DNA of 64,000 nt from Virgibacillus aidingensis (lineage in GTDB: Bacteria; Bacillota; Bacilli; Bacillales; Amphibacillaceae). The notes beneath the pieces are model-generated. The model saw nothing but the letters and a program-made list of their open reading frames with translations. It ran no database searches and was not told the origin of the DNA. A program made the position numbers and the translations under genes. Numbering within the stretch: position 1 is the stretch's first letter; the number at the start of each line of letters is the position of its first letter. The stretch is from contig NZ_WIXN01000005.1 in NCBI RefSeq assembly GCF_010994035.1, forward strand, positions 124,001-188,000, given 5' to 3'. Shown here one piece after another: positions 1-8,890 of this stretch.

Positions 1-23
1 AGGGCAAAGCGCTTTTTCAATAA
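1..23 (+). CDS. rnhB: 3' end of a gene entering the window, probably rnhB (ribonuclease HII)
   Basis: The first bases read in frame as GKALFQ and then a TAA stop at 21-23. Six residues cannot identify a protein. The name rests only on position: in Bacillus the gene just before ylqG is rnhB. The next gene starts three bases after this stop, which fits a tightly packed operon. Confidence 0.35.
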
Positions 24-25
24 AA

Positions 26-979
26 ATGTCTTCTGCCTTACAGGGCCTGGAACAAATAATCAAGCAAAAAGCTGCATTCACACAGGCGGGAGAGGAAAAC
101 CTGCTAATGTGGAGAAAGAAATTATCTGAAGCAATCGCAAATAATACCGGTTTGACAAAAGAAGAATTTAGCACATTAAAACAGCAAATATTACAAATAC
201 TCTCACCTAAACTATGGAAGTCATCAGTCATGGAAAATTTAAACAATCATCCTGCTGATCTGGAAAGGATTTTTCATATATCAAAAGCACTGTCCAGCAT
301 TAGCACATCTGCAAATTCAGAAAAGCTGCTAAATCAAATAAAAACCGGAAACACTTTCCTTCAGGCACCACCGAAAGATCAATTCCTGATGCATCTGAAA
401 CACTGGTTAACGGCAAGCGGTATGGATTATGAAAATCAAATAGCCACTGACAGAATATCCCCGGATCCGTCATTAAAAGGAATGCTGTTACAATTAATGT
501 CCTCGGGCAGCGGAAGGGTTCAGGAACAGGCGGCCCAGTTTCTGCATTTTATTCATGGACTGCAGCTTAGTTCTGTTCACGAAACAAACGGTTTTCTGCA
601 TATCAGCCTGCAAATCCCCGGTCAAAAGCTTGGATTATTAAAAGATATTAATCTTGAATTTGAGAGCAGAAAAACGGAATCCGGCCAAATCAATCCAGAA
701 CATTGCCGTATTGTATTTGATTTACATCTGGAAAATTTACACGAGACTTTGGTGGATATGCATGTTCAAAAACGGGCAGTTACCATTACGGTATATAACG
801 ACGCAGATAATCCTGGAGAAATTTTTGGCAATTTTAAAACGATGTTAAAAAGCGGACTGGAGCATTTGAATTATCAGCTTTCCATTGTACAATACCGTAA
901 ATTGCATAAATTGGAACAACAAAACAGAAAAGTATTCCCGGACCAGCAGATGACACAGGGAGTTGACTACCGGATATGA
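26..979 (+). CDS. ylqG: YlqG-like protein with a FliK-like C-terminal region (317 aa)
   Basis: Conserved Bacillaceae gene found between rnhB and ylqH; its function is not established. The first ~150 residues are polar and helical-looking. Residues ~180-300 alternate hydrophobic residues around an IPGQKLGLLKD stretch and an RAVTITVYN strand, which resembles the C-terminal domain of flagellar hook-length proteins (FliK). That resemblance is my reading, not a search result. The stop overlaps the ATG of ylqH (ATGA), so the two are probably translated together. The start ATG has no good Shine-Dalgarno sequence and follows the previous stop by two bases, suggesting coupling to the upstream gene. 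No signal peptide or membrane segment is visible. Confidence 0.7.
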   Translation: MSSALQGLEQIIKQKAAFTQAGEENLLMWRKKLSEAIANNTGLTKEEFSTLKQQILQILSPKLWKSSVMENLNNHPADLERIFHISKALSSISTSANSEKLLNQIKTGNTFLQAPPKDQFLMHLKHWLTASGMDYENQIATDRISPDPSLKGMLLQLMSSGSGRVQEQAAQFLHFIHGLQLSSVHETNGFLHISLQIPGQKLGLLKDINLEFESRKTESGQINPEHCRIVFDLHLENLHETLVDMHVQKRAVTITVYNDADNPGEIFGNFKTMLKSGLEHLNYQLSIVQYRKLHKLEQQNRKVFPDQQMTQGVDYRI

Positions 980-1254
980 AAGAAAAACAGAAAAAGGCAG
1001 CAGCATTAAAATATGATCATAAAAGGAACTCAGCCCCATTTGTTGCTGCAAAAGGCAGGGGAATGATTGCCGATCAGATATTGGAAAATGCTAAAGAAAA
1101 TAATATTCCTGTAATTGAGGATGCTTCACTTATGGAGTTGCTGGCAGCTTTAAATATAAATGAATCGATTCCCGAAGAATTGTATCAGGCAGTTGCCGAA
1201 GTATTTGCTTTTATTTACCGCGCAGACCGGCAGTTGGAGAAACAGAATGATTAA
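976..1254 (+). CDS. ylqH: YlqH/FhlX-type protein, free-standing FlhB C-terminal domain homologue (92 aa)
   Basis: Small soluble protein that matches the cytoplasmic tail of the export-gate protein FlhB. It shares the pattern APFVAAKGRG..IAD.I...A..N.IPV.E...L...L...I...IPEELYQAVAEVFAFIYR, which lines up with the tail of this window's own FlhB (APYIVAKGIDE ... IPEDFFQAVAEILAYVYK). The part of FlhB before this, including the self-cleaving NPTH motif and the membrane helices, is missing; here the protein begins with KRNSAPFVAAK. Family members are known as FhlX/YlqH and can stand in for the cleaved FlhB tail in B. subtilis. It overlaps ylqG by four bases. Confidence 0.85.
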   Translation: MKEKQKKAAALKYDHKRNSAPFVAAKGRGMIADQILENAKENNIPVIEDASLMELLAALNINESIPEELYQAVAEVFAFIYRADRQLEKQND

Positions 1255-1379
1255 CGTGCGGCAGAAAAGCTCCCGCATCGTTTTACTGCAATGAGAAATC
1301 CATACCTTGTGAACAGCGCGTTAGTACAACAAAACAAGAAAAAATTCGACAAAATTCTGACAGCAAACTTCTATTATTC

Positions 1380-1408
1380 TTGTGGTATTTGCTTTTTTTT
1401 AATACAAT
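1380..1408 (+). promoter_or_regulatory. Putative sigma-A promoter of sucCD
   Basis: TTGTGG (1380-1385), a 17-base spacer containing a run of eight T, then TACAAT (1403-1408). It lies about 35 bases before the sucC start, at a sensible distance. Both boxes are imperfect matches to the consensus. Confidence 0.5.
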
Positions 1409-1441
1409 GGAAATGCAGTAAAATTGTTAGGAGGACTAGTG

Positions 1442-2602
1442 ATGAACATTCATGAATATCAAGGAAAAGATATTTTAAGAAGCTATGGCGTAAATGTTCC
1501 TGATGGTTATGTTGCCTATACAGTGGATGAAGCTGTAGAAGCTGCAAAAAAATTGGGAAGTTCGGTTACAGTAGTAAAAGCACAAATTCATGCAGGCGGC
1601 CGCGGTAAAGCCGGTGGTGTAAAAGTGGCAAAAAGCCTGGATGAAGTGCGTACATACGCAGATGAAATACTTGGTAAAACACTGGTAACACATCAGACGG
1701 GTCCGGAGGGTAAAGAAGTAAAGCGGCTGCTTATTGAAGAAGGCTGCGACATTCAAAAAGAATATTATGTTGGAGTTGTCCTTGACAGGGCTACTTCCCG
1801 GGTCGTTATGATGGCATCTGAAGAAGGCGGAACTGAAATTGAAGAAGTTGCAGAAGCTACACCGGAAAAAATCTTCAAGGAAGTAATTGATCCGGTTGTA
1901 GGTCTATCCGGTTATCAGGCAAGAAGATTGGCATTTAACATAAATATTCCCGATGAGCTGCTGGGAAAAGCAGTGAAGTTTATGACAGGCTTATACCAGG
2001 CCTTTGTGGAAAAAGACTGCTCTATCGCTGAAATTAACCCGCTTGTCACAACCGGTGACGGAGAAGTTCTCGCGTTGGATGCCAAATTAAACTTCGATGA
2101 TAACGCATTATTCCGTCAGAAGGATATAATGGAGCTGCGTGATTTGGATGAAGAAGATGAAAAAGAAATTGAGGCATCCAAGTATGATTTAAGCTATATT
2201 TCACTTGATGGAAATATCGGATGTATGGTAAATGGTGCAGGTCTTGCCATGTCTACCATGGATATTATTAAGCATTACGGCGGAGACCCTGCAAACTTCC
2301 TCGATGTCGGCGGTGGTGCGACAGCTGAAAAAGTTACGGAAGCATTTAAAATCATCCTGTCTGATCCTAATGTAAAGGGTATTTTTGTAAATATCTTCGG
2401 CGGGATTATGAAATGTGATGTGATTGCAGAAGGTGTCGTGGAAGCAACAAAACAGGTGGGACTGGAAATACCGCTTGTAGTTCGTCTTGAAGGAACCAAT
2501 GTGGAATTAGGCAAAAAGATTCTGGATGAATCCGGATTGAATATTACTTCTGCCGGTTCCATGGCAGATGGTGCAGAGAAAATCGTGTCGCTTGTAAAAT
2601 AA
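1442..2602 (+). CDS. sucC: Succinyl-CoA synthetase (ADP-forming) beta subunit
   Basis: Beta subunit of the TCA-cycle enzyme that converts succinyl-CoA, ADP (or GDP) and phosphate to succinate, CoA and ATP (GTP). The 386-residue protein has the family start [16 protein letters not shown], an ATP-grasp fold over roughly residues 1-205 with the [15 protein letters not shown] loop, EINPLV near residue 199, and the C-terminal CoA-ligase domain with [11 protein letters not shown]. Length is typical. I chose the ATG at 1442 because TAGGAGGACTAGTG precedes it; an upstream TTG in the same frame lies inside that ribosome site. sucD follows after 123 bases with no terminator between them. Confidence 0.97.
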   Translation: MNIHEYQGKDILRSYGVNVPDGYVAYTVDEAVEAAKKLGSSVTVVKAQIHAGGRGKAGGVKVAKSLDEVRTYADEILGKTLVTHQTGPEGKEVKRLLIEEGCDIQKEYYVGVVLDRATSRVVMMASEEGGTEIEEVAEATPEKIFKEVIDPVVGLSGYQARRLAFNINIPDELLGKAVKFMTGLYQAFVEKDCSIAEINPLVTTGDGEVLALDAKLNFDDNALFRQKDIMELRDLDEEDEKEIEASKYDLSYISLDGNIGCMVNGAGLAMSTMDIIKHYGGDPANFLDVGGGATAEKVTEAFKIILSDPNVKGIFVNIFGGIMKCDVIAEGVVEATKQVGLEIPLVVRLEGTNVELGKKILDESGLNITSAGSMADGAEKIVSLVK

Positions 2603-2725
2603 TTTTCCTGTACACTTTTCTTAAATTAAGCATGCATGAATGAAAAATAATAGATTTGGCTGATATCACAATCGGAATGCTGCAGACTTCGGGTTTGCAA
2701 GCTGATGAGGAAAGGACGGTAGACA

Positions 2726-3628
2726 ATGAGTGTATATGTAAATAAAGATACAAAAGTAATTGTCCAGGGCATTACTGGCGGTACAGCCAGGTTCCATACA
2801 AAACAAATGCTTGAATACGGAACAAAAATAGTTGGCGGGGTGACCCCGAAAAAAGGCGGGACAGAAGTGGAAGGTGTCCCCGTATTTAATACAGTAAAAG
2901 AAGCTGTAGATCAAACAGGGGCCACTGCTTCTGTCATTTATGTACCCGCACCATTTGCAGCTGACGCCATCCTGGAAGCGGTTGACGCGGAACTCGACCT
3001 TGCCATTTGTATTACAGAGCATATTCCTGTTATGGATATGGTAAAAGTGAAACGTTATATGGAAGGGAAGAAAACCCGATTGGTAGGACCTAACTGCCCG
3101 GGAGTTATTACAGCTGATGAAAGCAAGATAGGTATTATGCCGGGCTATATTCATAAAAAAGGACATATCGGGGTTGTTTCCCGTTCCGGCACATTAACAT
3201 ATGAAGCGGTACATCAGCTCTCCGAGGCAGGGTATGGCCAGACTACTGCAGTAGGAATCGGCGGCGACCCTGTTAACGGTACAGACTTCATCGACGTGCT
3301 GAGCGCTTTTAACGATGATCCGGAAACAGAAGCAGTGATAATGATCGGGGAAATTGGCGGAACTGCAGAAGAAGAAGCTGCAGAGTGGGTAAAAGCCAAT
3401 ATGAAAAAACCTGTAGTAGGCTTCATCGGAGGAGCAACTGCACCTCCAGGAAAAAGAATGGGTCATGCAGGTGCGATTATTTCCGGGGGCAAAGGTACTG
3501 CTGATGAAAAAATACGCATCATGAAAGAATGCGGTATTGATGTTGCAGAAACCCCGGCAGTAATGGGTGAAACCATGATAAATACACTGGAAAAACACGG
3601 TTTGAAAGAGAAATGTAAAACACATTAA
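2726..3628 (+). CDS. sucD: Succinyl-CoA synthetase alpha subunit
   Basis: Alpha subunit, carrying the phospho-histidine intermediate and the CoA-binding Rossmann domain. The start [18 protein letters not shown] is the usual family start, followed by [20 protein letters not shown] in the middle and the active-site segment [12 protein letters not shown], with His247 as the phosphorylated residue. At 300 residues it is full length. It works as a complex with SucC and is cotranscribed with it. A good ribosome site (GGAAAGGACGG) lies before the ATG. A long perfect hairpin follows the stop codon. Confidence 0.97.
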   Translation: MSVYVNKDTKVIVQGITGGTARFHTKQMLEYGTKIVGGVTPKKGGTEVEGVPVFNTVKEAVDQTGATASVIYVPAPFAADAILEAVDAELDLAICITEHIPVMDMVKVKRYMEGKKTRLVGPNCPGVITADESKIGIMPGYIHKKGHIGVVSRSGTLTYEAVHQLSEAGYGQTTAVGIGGDPVNGTDFIDVLSAFNDDPETEAVIMIGEIGGTAEEEAAEWVKANMKKPVVGFIGGATAPPGKRMGHAGAIISGGKGTADEKIRIMKECGIDVAETPAVMGETMINTLEKHGLKEKCKTH

Positions 3629-3637
3629 AATATTTAG

Positions 3638-3670
3638 GGTATAGGGAACATTCTACAGGTTCCCTATACC
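3638..3670 (+). terminator. Perfect 12-bp hairpin after sucD
   Basis: GGTATAGGGAAC (3638-3649) pairs perfectly with GTTCCCTATACC (3659-3670) around a 9-base loop. No run of T follows on the + strand; the sequence continues GCTATAATAAAAGG. It may be an RNA 3'-end stabiliser or a weak terminator rather than a classical intrinsic terminator. Confidence 0.5.
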
Positions 3671-3686
3671 GCTATAATAAAAGGAA

Positions 3687-4607
3687 GTGATTACGCTGCC
3701 TGAAGTCAAAATGCGTCTAATTCATTTATCCAGATGCCGCGGCATTTCACGTAAAAGACTCCATAAAATCATGGATCTGGATTCCTCATTAAAAGAAATC
3801 TACCACTTATCTCCGCAAGCACTAGCAACATTTTTATCTATCCCCACAAAAACTGCTTTATCCATATACTATGACCTGCGAAATAGGCAATTGATTCAAA
3901 ATGTAAAGGAGGATGCCAAAAAATATGGCATCGTTACCCTGTTGGATCAGCATTACCCTATCCAATTAAAAACAATTAAAGACCCCCCGATAGTTTTGTA
4001 TTTACTGGGTGATGCCAGTCTTTTAAAGCATATCCCTTCACTCAGCGTAATAGGAACGAGGAAGCCATCCAAAGAGGCAATGGAAAAAACAAAGGTTATG
4101 ATCGAGCCGTTAGTAAAAGCGGATTGGCTGATTGTCAGCGGAATGGCGAGTGGAATTGACAGTTATGCCCATCAAATTACCCTCCTTTCCAAAGGGAAAA
4201 CAATAGCTGTCCTTGGCGGGGGCTTTCAGCATATTTACCCGAGAAAAAATATATTACTTTACAAAGAAATTGTAAGAAATGGGCTTGCCGTGTCGGAATA
4301 TCCTCCCTCTGTCCCTCCTCAAAGACATCATTTTCCCGAAAGAAATCGAATTATCAGCGGACTGAGTTTTGCTACACTTGTCATAGAAGCAACAGAAAAA
4401 AGCGGGACATTAATTACAGTGGATCAGGCGCTGGACCAAGGCAGAGAAGTTTATGCTGTTCCGGGGTCCCCATTAATCCCCCAAACCGCAGGCTGCAATA
4501 ATTTGATTCAGGATGGTGCCAAGCTGGTTCAGCAAGCCACTGATATTGCTGAGGACTGGGAAGCAACAGGAAAGCATTTTCAGCAAATACACGCAGATCA
4601 GAAATGA
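3687..4607 (+). CDS. dprA: DNA-processing protein DprA (Smf)
   Basis: Single-stranded-DNA-binding protein that loads RecA on incoming DNA during natural transformation. The Rossmann-like domain shows SVIGTRKPS, the hallmark VSGMASGIDSYAHQ, AVLGGG, YP, SEYPP, FPERNRIISGLS and the SGTLITVDQALDQGREVYAVPG stretch. About 306 residues, typical of Bacilli. The start is uncertain: GTG at 3687 sits too close to AAAAGGAAG, the first in-frame ATG is at 3711, and the ribosome site would best serve a CTG near 3696. It is present and intact, but competence itself cannot be judged from this window. Confidence 0.93.
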   Translation: MITLPEVKMRLIHLSRCRGISRKRLHKIMDLDSSLKEIYHLSPQALATFLSIPTKTALSIYYDLRNRQLIQNVKEDAKKYGIVTLLDQHYPIQLKTIKDPPIVLYLLGDASLLKHIPSLSVIGTRKPSKEAMEKTKVMIEPLVKADWLIVSGMASGIDSYAHQITLLSKGKTIAVLGGGFQHIYPRKNILLYKEIVRNGLAVSEYPPSVPPQRHHFPERNRIISGLSFATLVIEATEKSGTLITVDQALDQGREVYAVPGSPLIPQTAGCNNLIQDGAKLVQQATDIAEDWEATGKHFQQIHADQK

Positions 4608-4702
4608 AAAAACCGGGATAAAAGTGATGAATCTGCTTAAAAAAAGATGCAATTACAGTAGGAATATCTTCAGCTGCCGAACATAAGATGATGACAGTAT
4701 GT

Positions 4703-4731
4703 TTGACAAATGTATATTATATATTTAATAT
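4703..4731 (+). promoter_or_regulatory. Putative sigma-A promoter of topA
   Basis: A perfect -35 box TTGACA (4703-4708), a 17-base spacer and TAATAT (4726-4731), 55 bases before the topA ATG. The A/T-rich spacer is compatible with control by supercoiling, but that is only inference. Confidence 0.65.
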
Positions 4732-4786
4732 TAGTGAAGATTTCCGAATTAGTTTAAGACTACCTCATTTTGGGAGGAAAATATAT

Positions 4787-6862
4787 ATGTCAGATTATCT
4801 AGTAATCGTAGAATCACCTGCGAAAGCAAAAACAATTGAACGGTATTTAGGGAAAAAATATAAAGTAAAAGCCTCTATGGGTCATGTGCGTGATTTGCCA
4901 AAAAGTCAAACCGGTGTTGATGTAGAAAACAACTATAAGCCGAAATATATTACAATCCGGGGCAAAGGTGACGTGTTAAAAGAACTCAGGACAGCCGCAA
5001 AAAAAGCAAAAAAAATTTATCTGGCCGCAGACCCCGACAGGGAGGGAGAAGCAATTGCCTGGCACTTGGCACACAGTCTGAATATAGATGAGGATTCAAA
5101 ATGCCGTGTCGTTTTTAATGAGATAACCAAGGATGCGATTAAAGAGTCATTCAAGCATCCCCGCTCTATAGACAAAGACTTGGTTGATGCACAACAGGCC
5201 AGAAGAATTCTTGACCGTCTTGTCGGTTACAATATAAGTCCGCTTTTATGGAAAAAGGTGAAGAAAGGCTTAAGTGCAGGCCGTGTACAATCTGTTGCAG
5301 TGAAAATGATTATTGACCGTGAGAAGGAAATTGAAAATTTCAAGCCCGAGGAGTACTGGTCCATCGAGAGTCAGTTTCAAAAAGGAAAAGATGAATTTGA
5401 TGGTAACTTTTATGGATTAAACGGGGAAAAACTTGAGTTGGGAACCGAAGAAGATGTTAATAAAGTATTGGAAAAGTTACACGGTGAAGATTTTGAAGTG
5501 AAGAAAGTAAATAAAAGAGAAAGAAAACGAAACCCTGCTCTTCCTTTTATCACCTCATCCCTGCAGCAGGAAGCAGCAAGAAAACTTAACTTCCGTGCCA
5601 AAAAAACGATGATGATTGCACAGCAATTATACGAAGGAATTGACTTGGGGAAAAAGTCGGGAGGCATCACCGGCCTCATAACCTATATGCGTACAGATTC
5701 AACAAGAATTTCAGAAACGGCAAAACAGGAAGCAAGGGAATTTATTACCGGTAAATACGGAAAAGACTACCTTGGCGGCCAAAAAACGAAAAAAAAGGAA
5801 GGGGCACAGGATGCGCACGAGGCAATCCGGCCGACTTCTGTCATGCGTGAGCCAAAAACGCTGAAAGATGTGCTATCCAGAGATCAATTACGGTTGTACA
5901 GGCTCATCTGGGAACGGTTTATGGCAAGTCAGATGGCACCTGCAATTATGGATACAATGACAGTCCATCTAATAAATAATGATGTGGAATTTCGTGCAAA
6001 CGGCTCCAAAATTAAATTTAAAGGTTTTATGAAAGTATATGTGGAAGGCAGTGATGATAATAAAAAGGAAAATGATAAACTGCTGCCTGACTTGGCTGAG
6101 GGGATGACTGTAAAGGCAAAGCAAATTACTCCAAACCAGCATTTTACACAGCCGCCTCCGAGATATACGGAAGCACGGCTAGTAAGAACACTTGAAGAAC
6201 TTGGGATCGGCCGTCCATCCACTTATGCACCAACGTTGGATACTATTCAGCGCAGAGGTTATGTAACCATTGACAACAAACGGTTTATTCCTACAGAACT
6301 CGGTACCGTTGTGCTGGAATTGGTGGAAGAATTTTTTCCGGAAATTATAGATGCGGATTTCACAGCCAAAATGGAAGGTGATCTTGATGCTATAGAAGAG
6401 GGGAAGACGGAATGGATCACCATTATCGATGATTTCTATCAAGGTTTTGAAAAACGTCTGGAAACAGCCGAAAAAGAAATGGAGAAAGTGGAAATAAGAG
6501 ATGAGCCGGCGGGTATCACCTGTGAAAACTGCGGCCATGAAATGGTCTATAAAATGGGACGCTATGGAAAATTTTTGGCCTGTTCGAATTTCCCGGACTG
6601 TAGAAATACAAAGCCAATCCTTAAAGAAATTGGTGTCAAATGTCCAAAATGCAAAGAAGGAAATGTGGTAGAAAGAAAATCAAAAAAACGACGTACATTC
6701 TATGGATGTGACCGCTTTCCGGAATGTGATTTTGTATCATGGGATAAGCCAGTATCAAGGCCATGCCCGAAATGTGATGCCTTGCTTGTAGAAAAGAAGA
6801 GAAAGAAAGAAACACAAGTGGAATGCACAAACTGTGAATATAAAGAGAATCCGCAAACATAA
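4787..6862 (+). CDS. topA: DNA topoisomerase I (type IA)
   Basis: Relaxes negatively supercoiled DNA by transient single-strand breaks. The Toprim domain begins [19 protein letters not shown] and carries [15 protein letters not shown]. The catalytic tyrosine is in TYMRTDSTR (Tyr300). Later blocks include DAHEAIRPT and [11 protein letters not shown]. The C-terminus carries zinc-ribbon repeats with cysteine clusters ([37 protein letters not shown]). 691 residues, the usual length. The frame is open for another 33 codons upstream, but the ATG at 4787 has GGGAGGAAAATAT before it and gives the family N-terminus. In B. subtilis trmFO comes next; here it does not. Confidence 0.97.
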   Translation: MSDYLVIVESPAKAKTIERYLGKKYKVKASMGHVRDLPKSQTGVDVENNYKPKYITIRGKGDVLKELRTAAKKAKKIYLAADPDREGEAIAWHLAHSLNIDEDSKCRVVFNEITKDAIKESFKHPRSIDKDLVDAQQARRILDRLVGYNISPLLWKKVKKGLSAGRVQSVAVKMIIDREKEIENFKPEEYWSIESQFQKGKDEFDGNFYGLNGEKLELGTEEDVNKVLEKLHGEDFEVKKVNKRERKRNPALPFITSSLQQEAARKLNFRAKKTMMIAQQLYEGIDLGKKSGGITGLITYMRTDSTRISETAKQEAREFITGKYGKDYLGGQKTKKKEGAQDAHEAIRPTSVMREPKTLKDVLSRDQLRLYRLIWERFMASQMAPAIMDTMTVHLINNDVEFRANGSKIKFKGFMKVYVEGSDDNKKENDKLLPDLAEGMTVKAKQITPNQHFTQPPPRYTEARLVRTLEELGIGRPSTYAPTLDTIQRRGYVTIDNKRFIPTELGTVVLELVEEFFPEIIDADFTAKMEGDLDAIEEGKTEWITIIDDFYQGFEKRLETAEKEMEKVEIRDEPAGITCENCGHEMVYKMGRYGKFLACSNFPDCRNTKPILKEIGVKCPKCKEGNVVERKSKKRRTFYGCDRFPECDFVSWDKPVSRPCPKCDALLVEKKRKKETQVECTNCEYKENPQT

Positions 6863-6889
6863 AAACTGTCGGTCTAACGGCAGTTTTTT
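6863..6889 (+). terminator. Intrinsic terminator of topA
   Basis: AACTGTCG pairs with CGGCAGTT (one G-T pair) around a six-base loop and is followed by a run of six T. It starts directly after the topA stop codon. Confidence 0.85.
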
Positions 6890-6920
6890 GCACGTTGAGA
6901 AAGTAAAAAAGTTAACGGGG

Positions 6921-7000
6921 TTTACGGCGGGAGGAGGAACAGCAGTACCGCACTCCCAGATCTTTCCGGTGGGAGGAGGAACTACTGTATCGCACTCCCA
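6921..7000 (+). repeat. Two-copy direct repeat, 38-base unit at 42-base spacing
   Basis: Copy 1 covers 6921-6958 and copy 2 covers 6963-7000. Both contain GGGAGGAGGAAC near the start and CGCACTCCCA at the end, with a few substitutions between. Each unit also carries a small inverted repeat (GGGAG ... CTCCC), so each could fold alone. The spacing is a multiple of three, but the substitutions are not concentrated at any codon position, so coding is doubtful. No similarity to a known element is recognised. Confidence 0.75.
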
Positions 7001-7366
7001 AAGAGTGGATTTGAGAAAGCTGAAAGTTTTCAGTCTTAAATATTGGAAAAAACTGATACATATACTAAAAGAGGAGGGGATGCGTGATTTTCTAATGCCG
7101 GCAATATCCATCCAATCTATCCAACATTTCGCTGTAAAACAAAACACTACCCTCATATTTCGAAAAATATAAACGATAATTATTATAGCCGGGAATATTT
7201 CATGCCTCTAAAACCATAATTCTGATTGGAAAATAACTCTTCCGGCCAGCCAGTTAAGCCAAGAGAATCTTTAAGTAATCAGAATCCTAACTATGTACCT
7301 GCCTTTTGGTCATATGTTTGAATGCACGGAAAAGGGGAACATATGTCTAAAAAGGAGGTATTTACA
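7001..7366. other. Gene-poor stretch where trmFO would be expected
   Basis: Together with the repeat just before it, this fills the space between topA and the small gene at 7367. I see no open frame that looks like a real gene, no FAD-binding GxGxxG segment and no recognisable trmFO fragment. A short GTG/ATG-rich leader precedes the small gene. Confidence 0.6.
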
Positions 7367-7678
7367 TTGGCGGAAAAGAAACGATATTACGTTACCATCG
7401 ACACGCAGGATATTCGGGAGATGTCCATTCCTGATGGACGCGTGGAATATGAAATCAGAGCGGAGGAAAAAGATGTAAAAGAGCTGAAGGAATTGTTCAG
7501 AAATAAGGATAAAAATGCAGCTGACGCTGTTGAATATATCGGAAAACCATTTGATGAATGGGGAGCAGATCAAGAAAGGGAAAGCTATGATCAATATCAG
7601 GTAGATATTTATAAAAAAATATATGAATTGGGCACACAAGATACAAAAAATAAAATCGGGGAACTAGGAATAATTTAA
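7367..7678 (+). CDS. Conserved small acidic protein of unknown function (103 aa)
   Basis: Starts at TTG 7367 behind an excellent ribosome site (AAGGAGGT, eight bases upstream) and begins MAEKKRYYVTIDTQDI. Upstream in-frame ATGs have no such site. The protein is soluble, rich in Glu, Asp and Lys, with a strand-rich first half (KRYYVTID, VEYEIRAEE) and a helical second half (VDIYKKIYELGTQDTKNKIGELGI). The pattern resembles short uncharacterised proteins common in Bacillaceae, with a KRYYV start and a YELG.E..K..I..LGI ending. No enzyme motif, membrane segment or cysteine is visible. It appears to be transcribed alone and occupies the trmFO position. Confidence 0.7.
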   Translation: MAEKKRYYVTIDTQDIREMSIPDGRVEYEIRAEEKDVKELKELFRNKDKNAADAVEYIGKPFDEWGADQERESYDQYQVDIYKKIYELGTQDTKNKIGELGII

Positions 7679-7758
7679 TGAAAATTTGGCCATAACAATA
7701 ATAATTTCACAAAATATTCACCGTATCAAATCTTCTAAACAAATTGAATTGTATTTTG

Positions 7759-7788
7759 TTGACGAATGAAATTAATTAGAGTTATAAT
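7759..7788 (+). promoter_or_regulatory. Putative sigma-A promoter upstream of xerC-hslVU-codY
   Basis: TTGACG (7759-7764), an 18-base spacer and a perfect TATAAT (7783-7788). It would give a leader of about 170 bases before the xerC start. Confidence 0.55.
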
Positions 7789-7883
7789 TACCCATTGGTA
7801 AGGAAATTTACTTGACACAGCAGAAAGAACGGGCAAATGGTTGAACATTATCAAAAAATATTGAAACGAAGCCTCTATTTAGA

Positions 7884-7898
7884 ATTTTTCTGCAATTT
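7884..7898 (+). promoter_or_regulatory. Candidate CodY-binding box
   Basis: The 15 bases ATTTTTCTGCAATTT match the published CodY motif AATTTTCWGAAAATT at 12 of 15 positions by my count. The site lies just upstream of the second xerC promoter, in an operon that ends with codY, which makes autoregulation plausible. A match this short can arise by chance in A/T-rich DNA. Confidence 0.35.
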
Positions 7899-7909
7899 AG
7901 TTAAATTTA

Positions 7910-7938
7910 TTGCTTTTTGATTTTATATATGTTATGAT
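7910..7938 (+). promoter_or_regulatory. Second putative promoter close to xerC
   Basis: TTGCTT (7910-7915), a 17-base spacer and TATGAT (7933-7938), ending 28 bases before the xerC TTG. Both boxes are near consensus. Confidence 0.45.
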
Positions 7939-7966
7939 TTACTCGCTTGTTGAATGGGGTGAAAAT

Positions 7967-8875
7967 TTGAATAATTTCAGTGCTTATAGGGAAGCTTTTA
8001 TGGAGTACTTGCAAATAGAAAAAAGTGCTTCACCTTATACTGTTCAATATTACCGGAATGATTTGGATGATTACTTCGAATTTTTAGCCCGCGAAGGTAT
8101 TGCCGAGTTACAAACCATTGATCCGCACACAGTGCGGCTCTACCTTACTGAGCTGTATAGACAGCGTTTAAGCAGACGCTCCGTATCCCGGAAAATTTCC
8201 GCGCTGCGCACCTTTAATAAATTTCTGGAAAGGGAAGGGATAATTAAGATCAATCCATTTTTTCACCTCAAGCTTCCAAAATCTGAAAAATCTATTCCCG
8301 GCTTTTTATACGAGGAAGAATTGGAACAGCTTTTCGGCATAAGTGATCTAACAAACCCTCTAGGTCAGCGGGATCAGGCAATTCTTGAAATGCTATATGC
8401 AACAGGAATGCGGGTGAGCGAGTGTCAGGGATTACAAATGAATGACATTGATTTTTCAATTGGTACTGTATTTGTTAAAGGTAAGGGAAGGAAAGAAAGG
8501 TATATTCCTTTTGGCAAGTTTGCAGAAAATGCCTTAAAAACCTACATAAATGACGGTCGGGAAAAGTTATTGAAAAAAAGCGGTGAATCCATAACTTCTG
8601 TATTTTTAAATTACAAAGGCTTCCCCATAACTGACAGAGGTATTCGTCTATTGTTAAAAAAAATTGTGGAAAAAGCGGCACTGACTGTAGATGTCCACCC
8701 CCATAAACTGCGGCACACCTTTGCCACACACTTGCTGAATGAAGGAGCAGACCTCAGAAGTGTGCAGGAACTGCTGGGTCATGAAAGCATTTCTACTACA
8801 CAAATTTATACACATGTAACGAAAAGTCATTTAAGAAATGTTTATATGAACAGCCATCCGAGAGCAAAATTATGA
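7967..8875 (+). CDS. xerC: Tyrosine recombinase XerC (CodV)
   Basis: Site-specific recombinase that, with XerD, resolves chromosome dimers at dif. The N-terminal SAM-like DNA-binding domain (residues ~5-90) contains SASPYTVQYYRNDL. The catalytic domain has the first Arg in ATGMRVSE, the Lys in KGKGRKERYIP, the HPHKLRHTFATHLL box and the nucleophile Tyr in STTQIYTHV. 302 residues, as expected. The TTG start at 7967 sits behind GGGGTGAAAAT. It heads the xerC-hslV-hslU-codY operon as in B. subtilis, where the gene is called codV. Confidence 0.96.
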   Translation: MNNFSAYREAFMEYLQIEKSASPYTVQYYRNDLDDYFEFLAREGIAELQTIDPHTVRLYLTELYRQRLSRRSVSRKISALRTFNKFLEREGIIKINPFFHLKLPKSEKSIPGFLYEEELEQLFGISDLTNPLGQRDQAILEMLYATGMRVSECQGLQMNDIDFSIGTVFVKGKGRKERYIPFGKFAENALKTYINDGREKLLKKSGESITSVFLNYKGFPITDRGIRLLLKKIVEKAALTVDVHPHKLRHTFATHLLNEGADLRSVQELLGHESISTTQIYTHVTKSHLRNVYMNSHPRAKL

Positions 8876-8890
8876 AAAGAGGTGTTGAGA

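Noticed and set aside
1330-1375. CodY-like box upstream of sucC
   Set aside because: The best 15-base match has about four mismatches, too weak in A/T-rich DNA.
2666-3166. Minus-strand open frame of 166 codons
   Set aside because: Shadow of sucD; composition (many Cys, Phe, His) is typical of an antisense frame.
4688-4786. N-terminal extension of TopA by 33 residues
   Set aside because: The extension reads through the promoter; the ATG at 4787 has the ribosome site and family N-terminus.
6755-7156. Frames on both strands through the tandem repeat after topA
   Set aside because: They overlap the topA end or its terminator, and changes between repeat copies show no codon bias.
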